Assembly (NCBI GenBank): GCA_028023455.1
Contig: JAQFVV010012441.1
Span: forward strand, 4,771,911 to 4,835,910
DNA from: Epiperipatus broadwayi
Lineage: Eukaryota; Onychophora; Udeonychophora; Euonychophora; Peripatidae
Direction of reading: 5' to 3'
Length of the DNA: 64,000 nt
Shown here one piece after another: positions 35,205-46,973 of this stretch; position 1 is the stretch's first letter; every line of letters begins with the position of its first letter. Below the pieces are notes generated by a model. The model ran no database searches and had not been told where the DNA came from. It was given only the letters and a program-made list of their open reading frames with translations. Position numbers and translations under genes: made by a program.

Positions 35205-35315
35205 ATATAATGAGCTTGCAAATAGCTCTTAACAAGCTTTTCAGAATATCTTCTTTCTCAGACCAGTTTCTGCTACTGGCTTTCTCAGTGAGGTGCTAGG
35301 ATATTCAAACATTAG
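35205..35315 (-). repeat. Fold-back family M2 fragment with hammerhead
   Basis: Shares 'gagcttgcaaatagctctta' and 'caagcttttcagaatatc' with other M2 copies. The right arm is cut off after 'gtgctaggatattc'. Confidence 0.8.
35257..35292 (-). ncRNA. Hammerhead ribozyme candidate, M2 family
   Basis: Minus strand: helix I CTCA (35292-35289), box CTGAGAA (35288-35282; G8 changed to A), short stem II, canonical GAAA (35270-35267), ACTGGT as helix III, C17 (35261), return strand TGAG (35260-35257), four of four Watson-Crick pairs with CTCA. The 10.1 kb copy has TGGG here. Confidence 0.65.
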
Positions 35316-36438
35316 ATTTAAAATATCAGACCAAGCCCAGCATTTTGTCTAATGTATAGCTGAGTTCATTAACTTGTATAAAGTCTGTTTATAATTATAT
35401 TGGTCCATTACATAATAATCTCAGAACTTTCATTTCTCAATTACATTTTTAGTATGTTTCTATTCATAAAATATTAATCTAAAATAAACAGGATTGTATC
35501 AATTCAGCTTCTAAAAATAGAATAGTTTTAGATTCATATTGGTTAAATGTAGCAAAAAATTAAAAATAATATTCATAGCTGAAGAAAAATATAAGCAAAA
35601 TATTTGAAAAATAGCCAGCAGTAAAACTAAAAAAATATATTTCAACCAATCATTAATTGAATGCTGGATGATTTTTTTTTTCATTTTTTAGCAATTACGA
35701 TCTCTGATTATTTATTTCTGTTGTATTTTCTTGATCTAAAATTAAATATTTTAAATAAAAATCGAAATCTAGACCCATTATTAGTCAATATCCTGTAAAA
35801 AATAATCATAAAATCCATAAATAATTATGAAATATAATTGTGTTATCAATGAATGTCATTGATATGCAAATTGCAGTCAGTAGCTGTCATTATTATTCAT
35901 TTGTTTTGAAGAGTAATCAAGCATTGTTCACTTTTCCATGAATATTTTTTTTTGTAAAATTTAAAATCTTTAGAATCAACCTTTATATTTTGATAAATCA
36001 ATGTAAAATCTTAATTATGAATGTAAAAAAAAACACTTGTTTAAAATCAATTATGAAAGCATCAAACATTTTGTTTTGATTTCTGACATTTGGAAATGTT
36101 TGGAGATGAATGGCCAATGTTGATAGCTGTCCAACTAGAAAAAAAATGCTGGACTATATACCAATACATGGCAATAAAAATTGTTTTTTTCTTCAAAATA
36201 TATTGCCAAATGCAGATTTTTTAATACTAAAATTTACAATTTTGAATTTACTATAAAATAAGCATTTCTAAATGTAATTAACAACTGAATGGTTAAGAAG
36301 AAAATCTGACATTTTCAGACATTCATATGTCTTCCAATCCAGTTATATAACTTAAATAGTCATATGGGATTGGACTATGTTCTGATACAGCATATATTAA
36401 TAGCTCTAGCAATATAAAATCACCAAAGCCTTAATAGT
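35316..36438. other. AT-rich sequence, no feature seen
   Basis: Nothing recognised. Confidence 0.45.
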
Positions 36439-36439
36439 A

Positions 36440-36700
36440 AAAAATAAAATTACAAAGAAATCAAGTCATATATCACATGATCTAATTGAACAAGCTTGTA
36501 TTACAAAAGTTATATAATGAGCTTGCAAATATCTCTTAACAAGCTTTGCAGAATATCTCCAAAAACCAGTCTGAGATTGAGGATATTCTGAAAAGCTTGT
36601 TAAGAGCTATTTGCAAGCTCATTATATAACTTTTGTAATACAAACTTGTTATATTGGGTCAAGTGATATATGGCTTGTTTTCTTTGTAATATTATTTAAT
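36440..36700. repeat. Fold-back family M2, complete palindrome
   Basis: Arms of about 110 bp ('acaaagaaatcaagtcatat', 'gagcttgcaaatatctctta') invert around about 36570. The ribozyme centre is reduced to a remnant 'accagtctgagatt', corresponding to the 3' half of the motif. This copy gives the full M2 outline. Confidence 0.9.
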
Positions 36701-38929
36701 TCTACTATGATTATATTTACTAGTATAGTTGAAGGTAGTATTAACTATAATTGCAACATTTTTTTATTGAAAAAAATTGAACAGGAAGGTATGTAAAGAA
36801 TTTGTGAGGAATACCATTATTATTACATTTAAAAATAATAAGGCAAAAGTATATTTGGTTTAATAAAAAAATTAGCTAAACTGACTCTGCTAAAACCTTA
36901 TTGCACATCACTTATGAATCTGTTAAAATAGAAGACGTATTTTTGTAAAGAAAATAGCTTTTTTTTTTTCAAAAGAAATATTTATGAGAAATGAATATCA
37001 TCTCTAAAATCTTTCACACATACAAAGGAAGTTATTTAAAATACAGGGTTGTGATGTTTGCCACACATTTCAACCTGTGAACATTTATAAAGATTTACAT
37101 TTAGTTTTTATATATGCAATAGTAAAATTGTTTCTAAAAGTTAAATATACTTGCCAACAATGCCAATGGGACTGACCTCCTTTGTGTGATCAACATGTCC
37201 AATTAATATGGCCTACATTTGATAGATGCTGGTAATTTCTTACATAATTAACAATGTTTGAAGACCTATGGTTTAAAACCATTTATGAAATTAATCAATA
37301 CACACTCAGTGATAATAATAACCAGAACTCAAGTCTAGATTTGATTATTAGTTTTTATAAATGATCCATATACTTATAACACACATAAAATACTTAAGTA
37401 TATATAAGCACACAAACTTTAATTCAATAATTACAGTGTTCCGAAAATTAGTCGAGTCAGTAATTTGGTAGAATCAAAGTAAAAAAATAATAATAAGAAA
37501 CTTACATTTTTTATGATAAATTTTATACTTCAATTTTTGCAAAACGAGAAACTAAATAATAATTTCTTTAAAAAAACTTTTATTAAAACTTTTAAGTTTT
37601 AATAATAATTGAAACTAAATAAAAATATATGTATTTCTTTAAAACATATTTCCCAAATTTTTTCTAAAGTAAAATAAAGGTTTACTAAGACTTTAAAAGA
37701 GAGAAGACAGAAGATATATTTATAGGATTAAAATTATTATTTTTAAATATAAACGTTTATTCATATTTAAAAAAAAAAAACTATTTAGATAGGTGCCAAA
37801 AAAAAAAAAACAGGTCAAAAAATAAGGATTGCATCTTTTTTAACATATATTTCCTTGGATTTAAATTTGGGGTCAAAGAAAGAAGCTTATGGATACTATA
37901 AACTGCTTATTCATATTCTGGGAATTGAAAGCCACTGTGCCAATAAAGGTGAATAATTGAAAACTCTGAAGTTTTGATTGACCGAAGCTTAAAATATATT
38001 TTAGTTTTTCATAATAAAGAGATCCCTAATGCAGAAGAATGCACATTAACTTTCTTTGCTAAAGCAGATTTTAAATTTATGCTAGGATAATCCCATGATG
38101 CACTGTTTTGGAATAATTGATATATTAATATGTTTGATAGTCATGCAATCAATGAATAATAGCTTTTATTATATTTGTGATACATACTGTTACTATTAAT
38201 GCATGCATAGTGTGTTCATTCACCTATATTGCATTTGTATTAAAAAATAAAATATGTAAAAAATAAATAAATTATAATTTTATGTAAACAGTAGACTTAA
38301 AAGCAAAAAAAAACACAAAGCAATCTTACTATAAAGTAGAAAAAACTGAATCTTGGTTAATTTGCCATTCTTGGAAAACATCAGAGATCTTAAAAATCTA
38401 GACTTGTTATTAAACAATTGGAAATTTCAGAAATAGTGTCATTTCAAAAAGGCATTTGAGGCTTAAATAAATTGTAAAAATCAAAATTGCCTGAAATGCT
38501 TTTATGAAATGAAAACATTCTTGCAATTTTCAACAATATGACAAAAATTATGATTTAATAATAAAACATAAAAAGACTAATTAATCCGCCCATACTCTGA
38601 CACTCACTTGATATAAGCTTTTACCTTTCATTTTAATATTAAACCATTATTATTTATCAGAATATAATAAATTTAACCTCATTTGATAGATATGTTTATT
38701 TAGAAATTAAATAAATTTTTAGAAATCACATTTGATTTTCAGAATTATTTCAATCAATGCACTATTTTATCATTCAAATTATGGGAAGAACAGAAAGAAT
38801 TTGCAAAATAAATGAAATCTTTTTTTGATCGATGTTTGTTTTTAAAACCTTAATGAATAATTATTAATATCTAGTAAATCTATCAACTTATGCTTTAAAT
38901 GTTTACATTTTTTAATAAATTTTATGGTA
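36701..38929. other. AT-rich sequence, no feature seen
   Basis: Several A- and T-homopolymers; no frame or repeat recognised. Confidence 0.45.
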
Positions 38930-39430
38930 TTGCTATATTTTCTAACAGATTGTTACTGATGACATTTTCTAGAAAGATCATATTTCTGTGATTGTAATTT
39001 CCATGGCAAAGTTAGACAGAAGTATATAATTTTTTATATTTAAAAATAAAACATTTCAATAGAAAATAAATATGAAACAATATATATTTGTAATTTATAA
39101 TAATTATTACACAATCACTATGCAAAATAATCACAAACTTTCCAAAAATCCTAATTTTTAGTCATTTGTAATATTTTCTCAAAGTAATATTGCAAAGTTA
39201 CCACAATGTGTTGAGAGTGCCAAGAATCAAATGAGTGGTTACCATTGTGGAGCTTAAACATACTTTGAAATTTCTCCTTTTTCAATTGTTCTGACATCTT
39301 CACAATTTTTTGAAATTAAAATATTAAAAAAAAATACATAATTGTAAAGTTTGTGAAAAAAAAAAGATTTGCAAAATTATCCACAGAGAGTGAAAAATGC
39401 AAATTCAATTTGTTCAATTCTGGACCATAA
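38930..39430 (+). repeat. Unidentified dispersed repeat, copy 1
   Basis: About 480 bp shared with 57.13-57.60 kb in the same orientation: 'taacagattgttactgatga', 'aaaataaatatgaaacaata', 'attgtggagcttaa', 'ttttttgaaattaaaatatt'. Diverged by substitutions and indels. No inverted ends, no hammerhead and no coding frame seen. Confidence 0.7.
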
Positions 39431-41924
39431 AACATTGGTCTTGTAAACAGATAAATTAATCAACAAGTTCAAATGATCAAACTTTATTCATTAAAAACAA
39501 AAAAATGATTAAAACTAAAAAGAAATCTCAGTGGGAGCAAAATTCAAAAATGTTGACAGACAGAAACATTCATACAAAATGTGCATATATAGATAGACAC
39601 ATACACAGATATGACAAGTTAATATAAAAGCATAAAAATTAATTGAGTATCCACATTTTAAATAATTTATTAAAATAGTCAAACAATGAGGATAACTACA
39701 TATAAACTATCAAGTGTAGTGATCTTTCCCTACTTTACAGCCCTTTTTTGTATGTTTGAAAAATCAATGTATATTAGACAGTATTGTGTAATAAAATGCA
39801 AATCTTCAGAACAGTTTTTAGGTTTTGCTTTGGTAATGAATATTAGGATTAATACCTGCAACAAATGTAACTATGCACCTAGGAGCCATCCATTAGTTTT
39901 TATATCGTTCAAGCTAATATCATAAATAAAACGCACATTTTTGTCTTTAAATCTTAACTTTTACTGTCAAAATTAAAAGCCAAAAATATTCTATAGATGG
40001 GAAATTACCAACACTATATCAAATGGAGTCCATGATTACTCATATTTACTACAGATGATTTTTTTGCTCCTTCAACCATATGAAAAAGTTTTGTGGTCAT
40101 ATTGTAGTCATGTGCTTTATACTGTATTTATATATTTTGGTAGTGCTTTTAATAGTTTTGACAAATTCATTTATTTTGAATTTTAAAAAATCTGATTGAG
40201 GCAAGTTTTTTGTATGTGTTTTTTGATTTTGTATTGCAGAACCAAAAATAGCTAACAAATTTTTTAAAAACAAAATTAAATAGGCTCTGGATACTATAAA
40301 CAATAGATAATAAAAATTAAGAAAAAGTTTTAGTTTCTTTTCTTAAATTAAAAAGATTCTCTATCTCTCTCTCTCTCTTCTCATCTTACTAATACTGACT
40401 TAAAAACTAAAAGTATTGAAAGCAATATATTTTATCTCCTTAGGCATGCCTATAAATATTTTAACTGATTTTAGATAATATCTACAAAGATTAATCTGTG
40501 ATGGCTGCAACATTGTTTAGTCATGCAAATGCTACAAGTAGTATATCATACAACTCATAGAGGAGTTCTAGTTTTACATTAATATCATTTCAAATTCATT
40601 TTTTATTATAGGCATTATATAATAAATATTAAAATGTTTGTATAAAAAATTAAAAAAATATAGGTATAAAATCACACACACACCCACACACAAATTACTA
40701 TTGTTTAACTGGATTAAATTGATTTATTATAATGAAATAAATTTGCTTTTTAGTATTGTTGCCATAAGTTACAATACATTTTATAATATTTGGTTTAAAA
40801 GGTAACTAAAAAACTTCTCATTTGAAAAAGAGGAAAAAAATGTTACAACCATTTTGACTATATGAGATACTGTTAAATCAGAACAGGGGACAAAATTTAA
40901 ACTACATGAGCTAAATTCAAATTAATTTGATTTTTTCAAAATAGGGACATAACTTGAAAAAGTTCTGGGAAAGACCTGCATTAAATTTTATAAAATAATA
41001 TAAAATTTGAGATTTAATTATATGTATCATGCTTCTAAGTGGTTGAAATAAAAATTATAAAATTAAATTTTATTTTGATTACATCCTATTCGTTTATTTA
41101 TTTGTTATTTTTAAATAAGATATAGATGAAAAAGCTGATGATTATAGAACAGATATTGTGGGTTCACTGCACCAATTTGTTTGTTTTATAAAATGCTAAC
41201 AAAATTAAAGATTTCAAGGCTAAAACTAGTAAAAGAAGAATGATTTTATTTTGAAACTAGTAATGAATTTTAAATTACTGTTCATTTAAATAATTGTGCA
41301 TTTAACATAACATTATATCTGTTTGTTATTACATTATTATGTATATAATTATATGTCATGAAAATATTCAATATATATATACATACTCATTAATGGATGT
41401 GGTGTGGTTATTGTCAAAAACTCTCAGTACGAGAGTTTTACATTTTAAATCAAAGAGTAATAATTTGGAGTTTTTATTTACTTAACAAATGATGGAAACA
41501 TGCATTCGAGATTGAGACATGGCCTAATTAAAAAGTTTTGTTTCAGCACGAAATATTTAAGAATATTTGATGAAGTTTTAAGAATAATTCTTAAAAAAGA
41601 TATTACATAGAAACAAAGATATATAAAGTTTAATTATTTCATGTAATTTTGTTTAATTAAAACAAATATATTAATCTATAATTAAGTTTTAAAATTTATA
41701 GTTAGAATGAAGTTAATCATTAGATTAAAAAGTGTTTAGTAATCAGTAATGTATTTATGAAAGTTATTAGTATCAAAGTTATAAGGGTAGAAAGATTGAC
41801 ACTTATAAAACGAAGAGATATTTACAGCAATTTAACAGTAGAATTTATTGCACAGAATGTTATATATATTAATTCGAATATTTTTACAGGCTGCAGATAT
41901 AAATGAAATATTATCCAGGTACTA
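39431..41924. other. AT-rich sequence, no feature seen
   Basis: A 79-codon chance frame at 39686-39925 has no recognisable motif. Short (CT)n near 40361 and (AC)n near 40673. Confidence 0.45.
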
Positions 41925-41937
41925 TTGTATATAATGT

Positions 41938-42022
41938 ATTGAATATATATAAACCAATGTTTTGACCAGATCAGATTTTCAACTGAGTAACAATTCAGTT
42001 GATCAGTTTGACCTAATCAAAA
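41938..42022. repeat. Small palindrome with hammerhead-like wording
   Basis: 'accaatgttttgaccagatc' and 'gatcagtttgacctaatc' halves invert around 41985. The right half contains TTGATCA and later AAAACGTTTG, reminiscent of the degraded ribozyme cores nearby, but stem II and helix I do not pair well. Confidence 0.5.
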
Positions 42023-42277
42023 CGTTTGCTTGTATATATTTTTTCAATAAATTATACACAAGTGTACTCAGATAATATTTTATGTATGTTATATATATAT
42101 TCACAATGACATTCTTTGCTTTTATATTTATTGTTTAAATGCTTGTTATAAAGTTTTAAATAAGAATATTCTTTTCTTTATTATATAAAAATCAACAGTC
42201 TGTATAATCAAAGACAACCTAGTAAAGAAGAAGAATGGGTCATTTATAATAACAACTTTAAATATAATATAACAATT

Positions 42278-42556
42278 CGTCAATTGTTAAAACTGAATTT
42301 CTTTAATAAATAAAATAATAACTAAATGATTATTAACAAGCCCTTTCAACTCTTACGAGTCCTTATCAAGGCAGTGTAAAAAAATTCTATTTTCTCCTAG
42401 GTGATGAATTCAACCTTTCTAGAAGAAAATATAATTTTTTACATTGCCTTGATAAGTACTCTTAAGAGTTGAAAGCGCTTGGTAATAATTATTTTGTTAT
42501 TATTTTATTTATTAAAGAAACTCTGTCTTAACAATTGACGAATTGTTATATGATAT
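42278..42556. repeat. Fold-back element with outward hammerheads
   Basis: Arms of about 120 bp: 'cgtcaattgttaaaactgaa' and its inverted partner at the right end, 'ccttgataag...gcgctt' towards the centre. Left and right arms each hold a hammerhead core reading outward. The terminal hammerhead wording relates it to the AGCGCT PLE family, though no PLE coding sequence is present. Confidence 0.9.
42443..42486 (+). ncRNA. Hammerhead ribozyme candidate, AGCGCT family
   Basis: Helix I ATTGCC (42443-42448) pairs at six of six positions (one G-U) with GGTAAT (42481-42486). Box TTGATAA (42449-42455), stem II ACTC/GAGT closing a TTAA loop, GAAA (42471-42474), self-complementary AGCGCT, U17 (42480). The core has U3/A8. 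The mate in the left arm (minus strand, 42376-42333) has a GTAA tetraloop in stem II but a damaged helix I. Confidence 0.75.
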
Positions 42557-42649
42557 TTATGTTATATATTAGCAAAAGTATTATTTATTTATTTATTTAA
42601 TAACAGCTTTATTATTTAAACAATTGTACAAATTTAATGATTATATATA

Positions 42650-42735
42650 TATATAAACTCAAAATTTCAAGTTCCCTATGTCAATCCATTCCGTCTTGTG
42701 CAATCAATATATATGACCACATACATGTAAAAACT
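42650..42735 (+). repeat. M3 fold-back, left piece of a split copy
   Basis: 'ctcaaaatttcaagttccct' and 'gaccacatacatgtaaaaa' correspond to the left terminus of the complete M3 at 32.8 kb. It is interrupted here by a LINE and resumes at 44665. Confidence 0.8.
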
Positions 42736-44664
42736 TTTAAAAACTGCAACAAACATAGCTGGTAGAAAAAAGCAGCAATTGAGTAATAAAATTTCTACTG
42801 AGACTAGAGAATTTATGAAGAAAAGAAGGAATATGAATATATACAAAAATGATGTATTAAAAAGAATTGAATATCTCGAATTTTGTAAAATGGTACGGAA
42901 AAGAGTTGAAAATGATATAAGAAAGTATAACTGTGAACTCGCAAGGAAAGCTGTAGAAGAAAATAAAAGTCTCAAGAATGTTAAACAACATTTTGGTATT
43001 GGTAGGAAATTTATATCTGCAATAAGAAAAAAAGATGGAATTATTACTAAAAAGAGAGATGACATCATGAAATTGGTAGAAGATTTTTATCAAGAATTAT
43101 ATAGTAATAAAGAACAAGTACCTCCTATATCTATTACATCTTCCGAATTGCCCAGAATTTTAAATGAAGAAGTGAGACATGCAATTAAATGTATGAAGAA
43201 AGGAAAGGCTCCAGGAAATTATGGAATTATAATTGATATATTAAAAGAAGTAGGTGAAGAAATAGAAACAATTTTAGCAAAGTTATATACCAAATGTCTA
43301 AATGATAAAGATGTACCAGAAGATTGGAAGAATGCAGTAATAATATTAATATTTAAAAAAGGTGATAAAGAAGATATTAGAAATTACAGACCTATCAGCC
43401 TTTTATCAGTTTTATATAAAATTTTTACCAAGATAATTACAACTCGTCTACAGAGAACTTTGGATTTCCACCAACCAAGAGAACAAGCTGGATTTAAAAG
43501 TGGTTTTAGTACAATAGATCATATCCAGGTATTGAGAGAAGTCATAGAAAGGACAAATGAATATGAGTTGTCATTATGTTTTGGATTTGTAGATTATGAA
43601 AAGGCATTCGATTCTATACACATTTCTTCAGTGATTAAAGCATTGGATCATCAAGGTATAGATCCAGGATATTGGCATATTTTAAAGAATATTTATAAGA
43701 ATGCAACAGCAACAATTAGATTACATAATGATACTGGAAAAATCAACATTGAGAAAGGTGTAAGTCAAGGTGACTCCATATCTCCAAAACTTTTTACAGC
43801 AGTGCTGCAAAAAGTATTTTGTGGATTAAAATGGGAAACTAAAGGAATGAAAGTAAATGGAGAGTATTTAAGTCATTTAGATTTTGCAGATGATGTAGTT
43901 GTTTTTGCAAATAATGCTTCAGAGCTGCAGGAAATGTTGCAGGAGTTAGCAGATGAAAGTAGAAAAGTAGGACTAAAGATAAATGTTAAAAAGACTAAAG
44001 TAATGTTTAATCGATTTGCTCAAAATATGAAAATAAAGATTGATTATGAAGAATTAAAAGAAGTTAACAGTTACAAATACCTAGGTCATATTATTAATAC
44101 AGATGGAAACATAACGGAGGAAATTAATCATAGAATTAAACTTGGTTGGAGTGCTTTTGGTAGATATAACTTGATACTAAAAGGAAATATGCCTATGTGT
44201 TTGAAAAGATTGGTTTTTAACAAATGTGTTTTACCAGTTCTTACTTATGGATCTGAGACTTGGACACTTAATAGAAGAGCAATACAGAGACTTCAGACCA
44301 CTCAAAGGAGTATGGAGAGATGTATGTTGGGAGTAACAAGAAGAGATCGAAAACGCAATGTATGGGTAAGACAACAAACAGGTGTTACTGACCTTATTGA
44401 AAAAATTAAAAGATTGAAATGGAGTTGGGCTGGACATATTGCTAGAAGAAATGATAATAGATGGACAATTGAAATTTAAAACTGGATTCCAAGAGATTGT
44501 AAAAGACCCAGAAAGAGACCACATGTCAGATGGATGGATGAAATAAAAAAGTGTGCAGGGATGTTGTGGAAAAGGGAGGCTAAAGATTGGAGAAGATGGA
44601 TTAAACTTGGAGAGACCTTCATCCTGCAGTGGATTGATAATGGTTGAGGATGATGATGATGATG
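42736..44664 (+). mobile_element. 5'-truncated RTE-like LINE with target duplication
   Basis: The element begins directly in coding sequence and ends in a (GAT)n tail, as RTE LINEs do. The 11-bp direct repeat ACATGTAAAAA lies immediately before (42725-42735) and after (44665-44675). The flanks rejoin into continuous M3 sequence, proving insertion into that repeat. Truncation removed the APE endonuclease; RT and the C-terminal region remain. Good coding integrity and an exact duplication suggest a comparatively recent insertion. Confidence 0.9.
42779..44479 (+). pseudogene. RTE LINE reverse transcriptase
   Basis: 566 codons, open from the truncated 5' edge; the listed first codon is TTG, so it is not a natural start. 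Domains in order: a basic linker after the lost endonuclease (to about residue 90); RT fingers ('KKGDKEDIRNYRPISLLSVL'); motif A FVDYEKAFDS with Asp272; motif B GVSQGDSISP; motif C FADD at residues 369-372, both aspartates intact; motif D 'GLKINVKKTKVM'; motif E 'YKYLGHIINTDG'; and a C-terminal segment with 'WAGHIARRND'. A single in-frame TAA (44477) cuts off the last 55 codons. These continue in the same frame with 'NWIPRDCKRPRKRPHVRW' to a natural stop at 44645. The polymerase core looks intact, but the copy lacks endonuclease and is dead as an autonomous element. Confidence 0.9.
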
Positions 44665-44826
44665 ACATGTAAAAAAGATAAATGATCTCCAATATATGTA
44701 TTTTGTGCTGAACTAGCACTCATCAGTTGGATGTCTGAAGAATTGGAGGGTGGTGAAGATTAATGCCTATCCATTAAAGTTTGAATATTTGTTATCTTAA
44801 TATGAACTGAACATTGATTATATATA
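44665..44826 (+). repeat. M3 fold-back, middle piece of a split copy
   Basis: Continues from the left piece after the LINE ('agataaatgatctccaatat') and includes the left-arm hammerhead on the minus strand. It then breaks at a TATATATATATG run where the PLE pair begins. Confidence 0.85.
44688..44731 (-). ncRNA. Hammerhead-like motif, M3 family, strong helix I
   Basis: Minus strand: TCCAA (44731-44727), canonical CTGATGA (44726-44720), stem II GCTA/CAGC-like with GTT loop, AAA (G12 changed), ATA/TAT helix III with loop CA, A17, return TTGGA (44692-44688). Helix I pairs at five of five positions. Confidence 0.65.
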
Positions 44827-44915
44827 TATGTTAAAACGAAGAATTGCACGGGTTAAATATATAAAATACATATTTTTCCGGGTTCATCCGTGTTAAAAAC
44901 TTTTAATATTAATAT

Positions 44916-44955
44916 ACTGACGTTTCGACTTGGTCACACAAGCCATCCACAGAGT
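44916..44955 (-). ncRNA. Hammerhead-like motif in PLE 3' UTR, copy 1
   Basis: Minus strand: ACT, box CTGTGGA (44952-44946; A6 changed to U) plus one extra U, stem II GGCTTG/CAAGTC of six pairs (one G-U), GAAA (44926-44923), self-complementary ACGT as helix III, C17, return AGT. One core mismatch; helix I only three pairs next to the core. Confidence 0.55.
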
Positions 44956-45039
44956 TATAAAAGGTAGAAAGACGGTTGTAGAGGCGCTACAATCACTGAT
45001 TTGAATAAAATGTTAAAATTCCACCAATAGCAAAAAATG

Positions 45040-45480
45040 TTAAATTTAGGAATGTTTTTTAAAAAAATCTTTCCAAATAGGAGGAAGTTTGCATGTATCA
45101 TCTCGCTTATTGATACAATCTGGCCTTTTAAGTATCTCAATGGCTTCTCTAATTTTGCATTGGTAGAGATTATCACATCTGGATATGATCCTGGTACTAG
45201 AAAAATCAATTTTATGACCTGAATCTATAGTATGGAGTGAGAGTGCTGATGATGATGAGTGTTGTTTAACTGCATTAGCATGCTCATCTCTCCTAACACT
45301 GATGTGATGATTACTCATACCTATGTAAGAAGCTTTACAATTTTTACATGAGATTTGATAGACACCATGAGATTCAAGAGGGATTGAATCCTTAGGCTTG
45401 GTTATTATATTGCTGATCTTTTGATGAGCAGAAAATGCTGTATCTATATTATAGCATTTTAATATACGTCCGATACTGTC
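45040..45480 (-). pseudogene. PLE GIY-YIG endonuclease, copy 1
   Basis: Downstream of the frameshift, in another frame: 'RICVPYVKGTTDSIGRILK', then 'HGVYQISCKNCKASYIGMSN' (GIY-YIG core with a CxxC pair), 'ISVRRDEHANAVKQ' (catalytic Arg and DEH helix), 'DSGHKIDFSSTRIISR', and 'KIREAIEILKRPDCINKRDD' to the end 'LPPIWKDFF'. All key positions look intact. The copy is separated from its RT only by the homopolymer shift. This domain would nick target DNA for primed reverse transcription. Confidence 0.92.
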
Positions 45481-45491
45481 TGTAGTTCCTT

Positions 45492-46973
45492 TTACATATG
45501 GAACACAAATCCTAATAGCTGATTTATCATCTTTTTGTTTCCTATTTTGTCTATTTTGGGCTTGAAATAAGGCTTTTTTTTTATAAATTTGTAATTATAA
45601 CTATTTGCTAATAAAACACTATTAATATGATTTATTTCTTCTTTCAGATGTGTCTCATCTGAAAGGTTAATTGCTCTATTTAAAAGAGTTTTGGCTACAG
45701 AAACTATCTGAGTTGGGTGATGATGAGAATGGAAATGCAAATATCTGTCTGTGTGTGTATCCTTTCTGTAAATAGAAAAAGATAAACTATTTGGTGTTCT
45801 GGTGACTAGAACATCAAGAAAAGGGAGTTTTCCATCAGACTCTGTCTCCATTGTAAATTTAATATGAGGATGCATATTATTTAAATGTAAGAAAAAATCA
45901 TCTAATTTATTTTTTCCATGTTGCCATATGACAAAAGTGTCATCTATGTATCTGAGCCAAATGAGAGGTTTTAAAGATGATGATTCTAAAGCACGAGTTT
46001 CTATATATTCCATGAATAAATCAGCTATTACTCCTGAGATAGGTGAGCCCATAGGAGTACCAAAAACTTGTCTGTAATGCTGTCCATTGTATACAAAATA
46101 TGTATTTAAGAGACAATGTTTAATTAAAGCAATAATATGGTCTGGTAAATTGCAACGTTGTGAGATTATATTTAAAGCTTCATCAATTGGAATGTTTGTA
46201 AACAAAGACACGACATCAAAACTGACCAGAATGTCATTAGCATTAATTTTTAAACTTTTTAAAACAGAAATAAAATGAAGAGAGTTTTTAATATATGATT
46301 TAATAGATGGGATTGTAGGTTTAATGAAATCCGATAAGTATCTGGCTAAAATATGAGTTGGAGAACCTATTGCACTTACTATTGGACGAAGGGGGGTATC
46401 TGGTTTGTGAATTTTTGGAAGTCCATAAAATTTTGGACAGACACAAGATTTTTCACGAGGGATTATTTTATTTTTTATCTCTGTTTCAATAGGTGATTTA
46501 TTAATAATAGCTTTTGTTGTTTTTTCCAAATACGTAGTATGATCTCTTTTTGATAGTTTATAAGTTTTATCATTAAGCAGATCTAAAATTTTATTATGGT
46601 AAATGTCACGATCCATTACAACTGTGGCATTACCTTTATCAGCTGGAAGTACAACAATTGATTTGTCCGATTTTATATTATTTAATGCTTGTCTTTCTGT
46701 CTTTGAAATATTATTTTTAGGAAGCTTAGCTTTTTTTAAAATATTACAAATCTCAGCTCTAGCCAAATCAGCCGATGTAGAATCAATTTTATCGAGAGCT
46801 GATTCAACATTACAAACAATTTTCTCAAAAGGTATCCGGGAAGGTGTTAAAGCAAAATTGAAACCTTTTTCTAAAACCGAAATTTCATCTGTAGAGAGGG
46901 CTTTCCTAGATAAATTATAAACGGTTTTTTGATTTGGATACATAATGTTTGGGGATTGTGTTCTAATGAGCAA
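45492..46973 (-). pseudogene. PLE reverse transcriptase, copy 1
   Basis: 493-codon frame (TTG first codon; truncated, not a true start). Approximate residues: N-terminal region 1-100; 'LPADKGNATVVMDRD' 109-123; finger block 'PKFYGLPKIHKPDTPLRPIV' 180-199; motif A 'SFDVVSLFTNIP' with Asp253; motif B 'GTPMGSPISG' 305-314; motif C YIDD 342-345; motif D 'LPFLDVLVT' 383-391; motif E 'YRKDTHTDRY' 402-411; thumb and linker after that. All RT signature residues are present. The frame then shifts at the T-run and ends in about 30 out-of-frame residues. PLE RTs are the closest known relatives of telomerase RTs. Of all PLE copies here this RT is the most intact. Confidence 0.93.

Larger units (their letters stand above)
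44827..46972 (-). mobile_element. PLE copy 1 (5'-truncated), inverted member of a pair
   Basis: Minus-strand PLE containing most of the N-terminal domain, the full RT, the GIY-YIG endonuclease and a 3' untranslated region ending near 44835. The 5' end is missing about 195 bp relative to copy 2. It is nearly identical to copy 2, so the two form a palindrome with arms of about 2.1 kb. They inserted as a unit into the M3 repeat, whose sequence resumes at 49286. Only one obvious coding lesion: a T-run expansion near 45577-45586 that shifts the frame between RT and endonuclease. Confidence 0.95.

Noticed and set aside
39686-39925. 79-codon frame
   Set aside because: No domain, motif or neighbouring retroelement sequence; probably chance.
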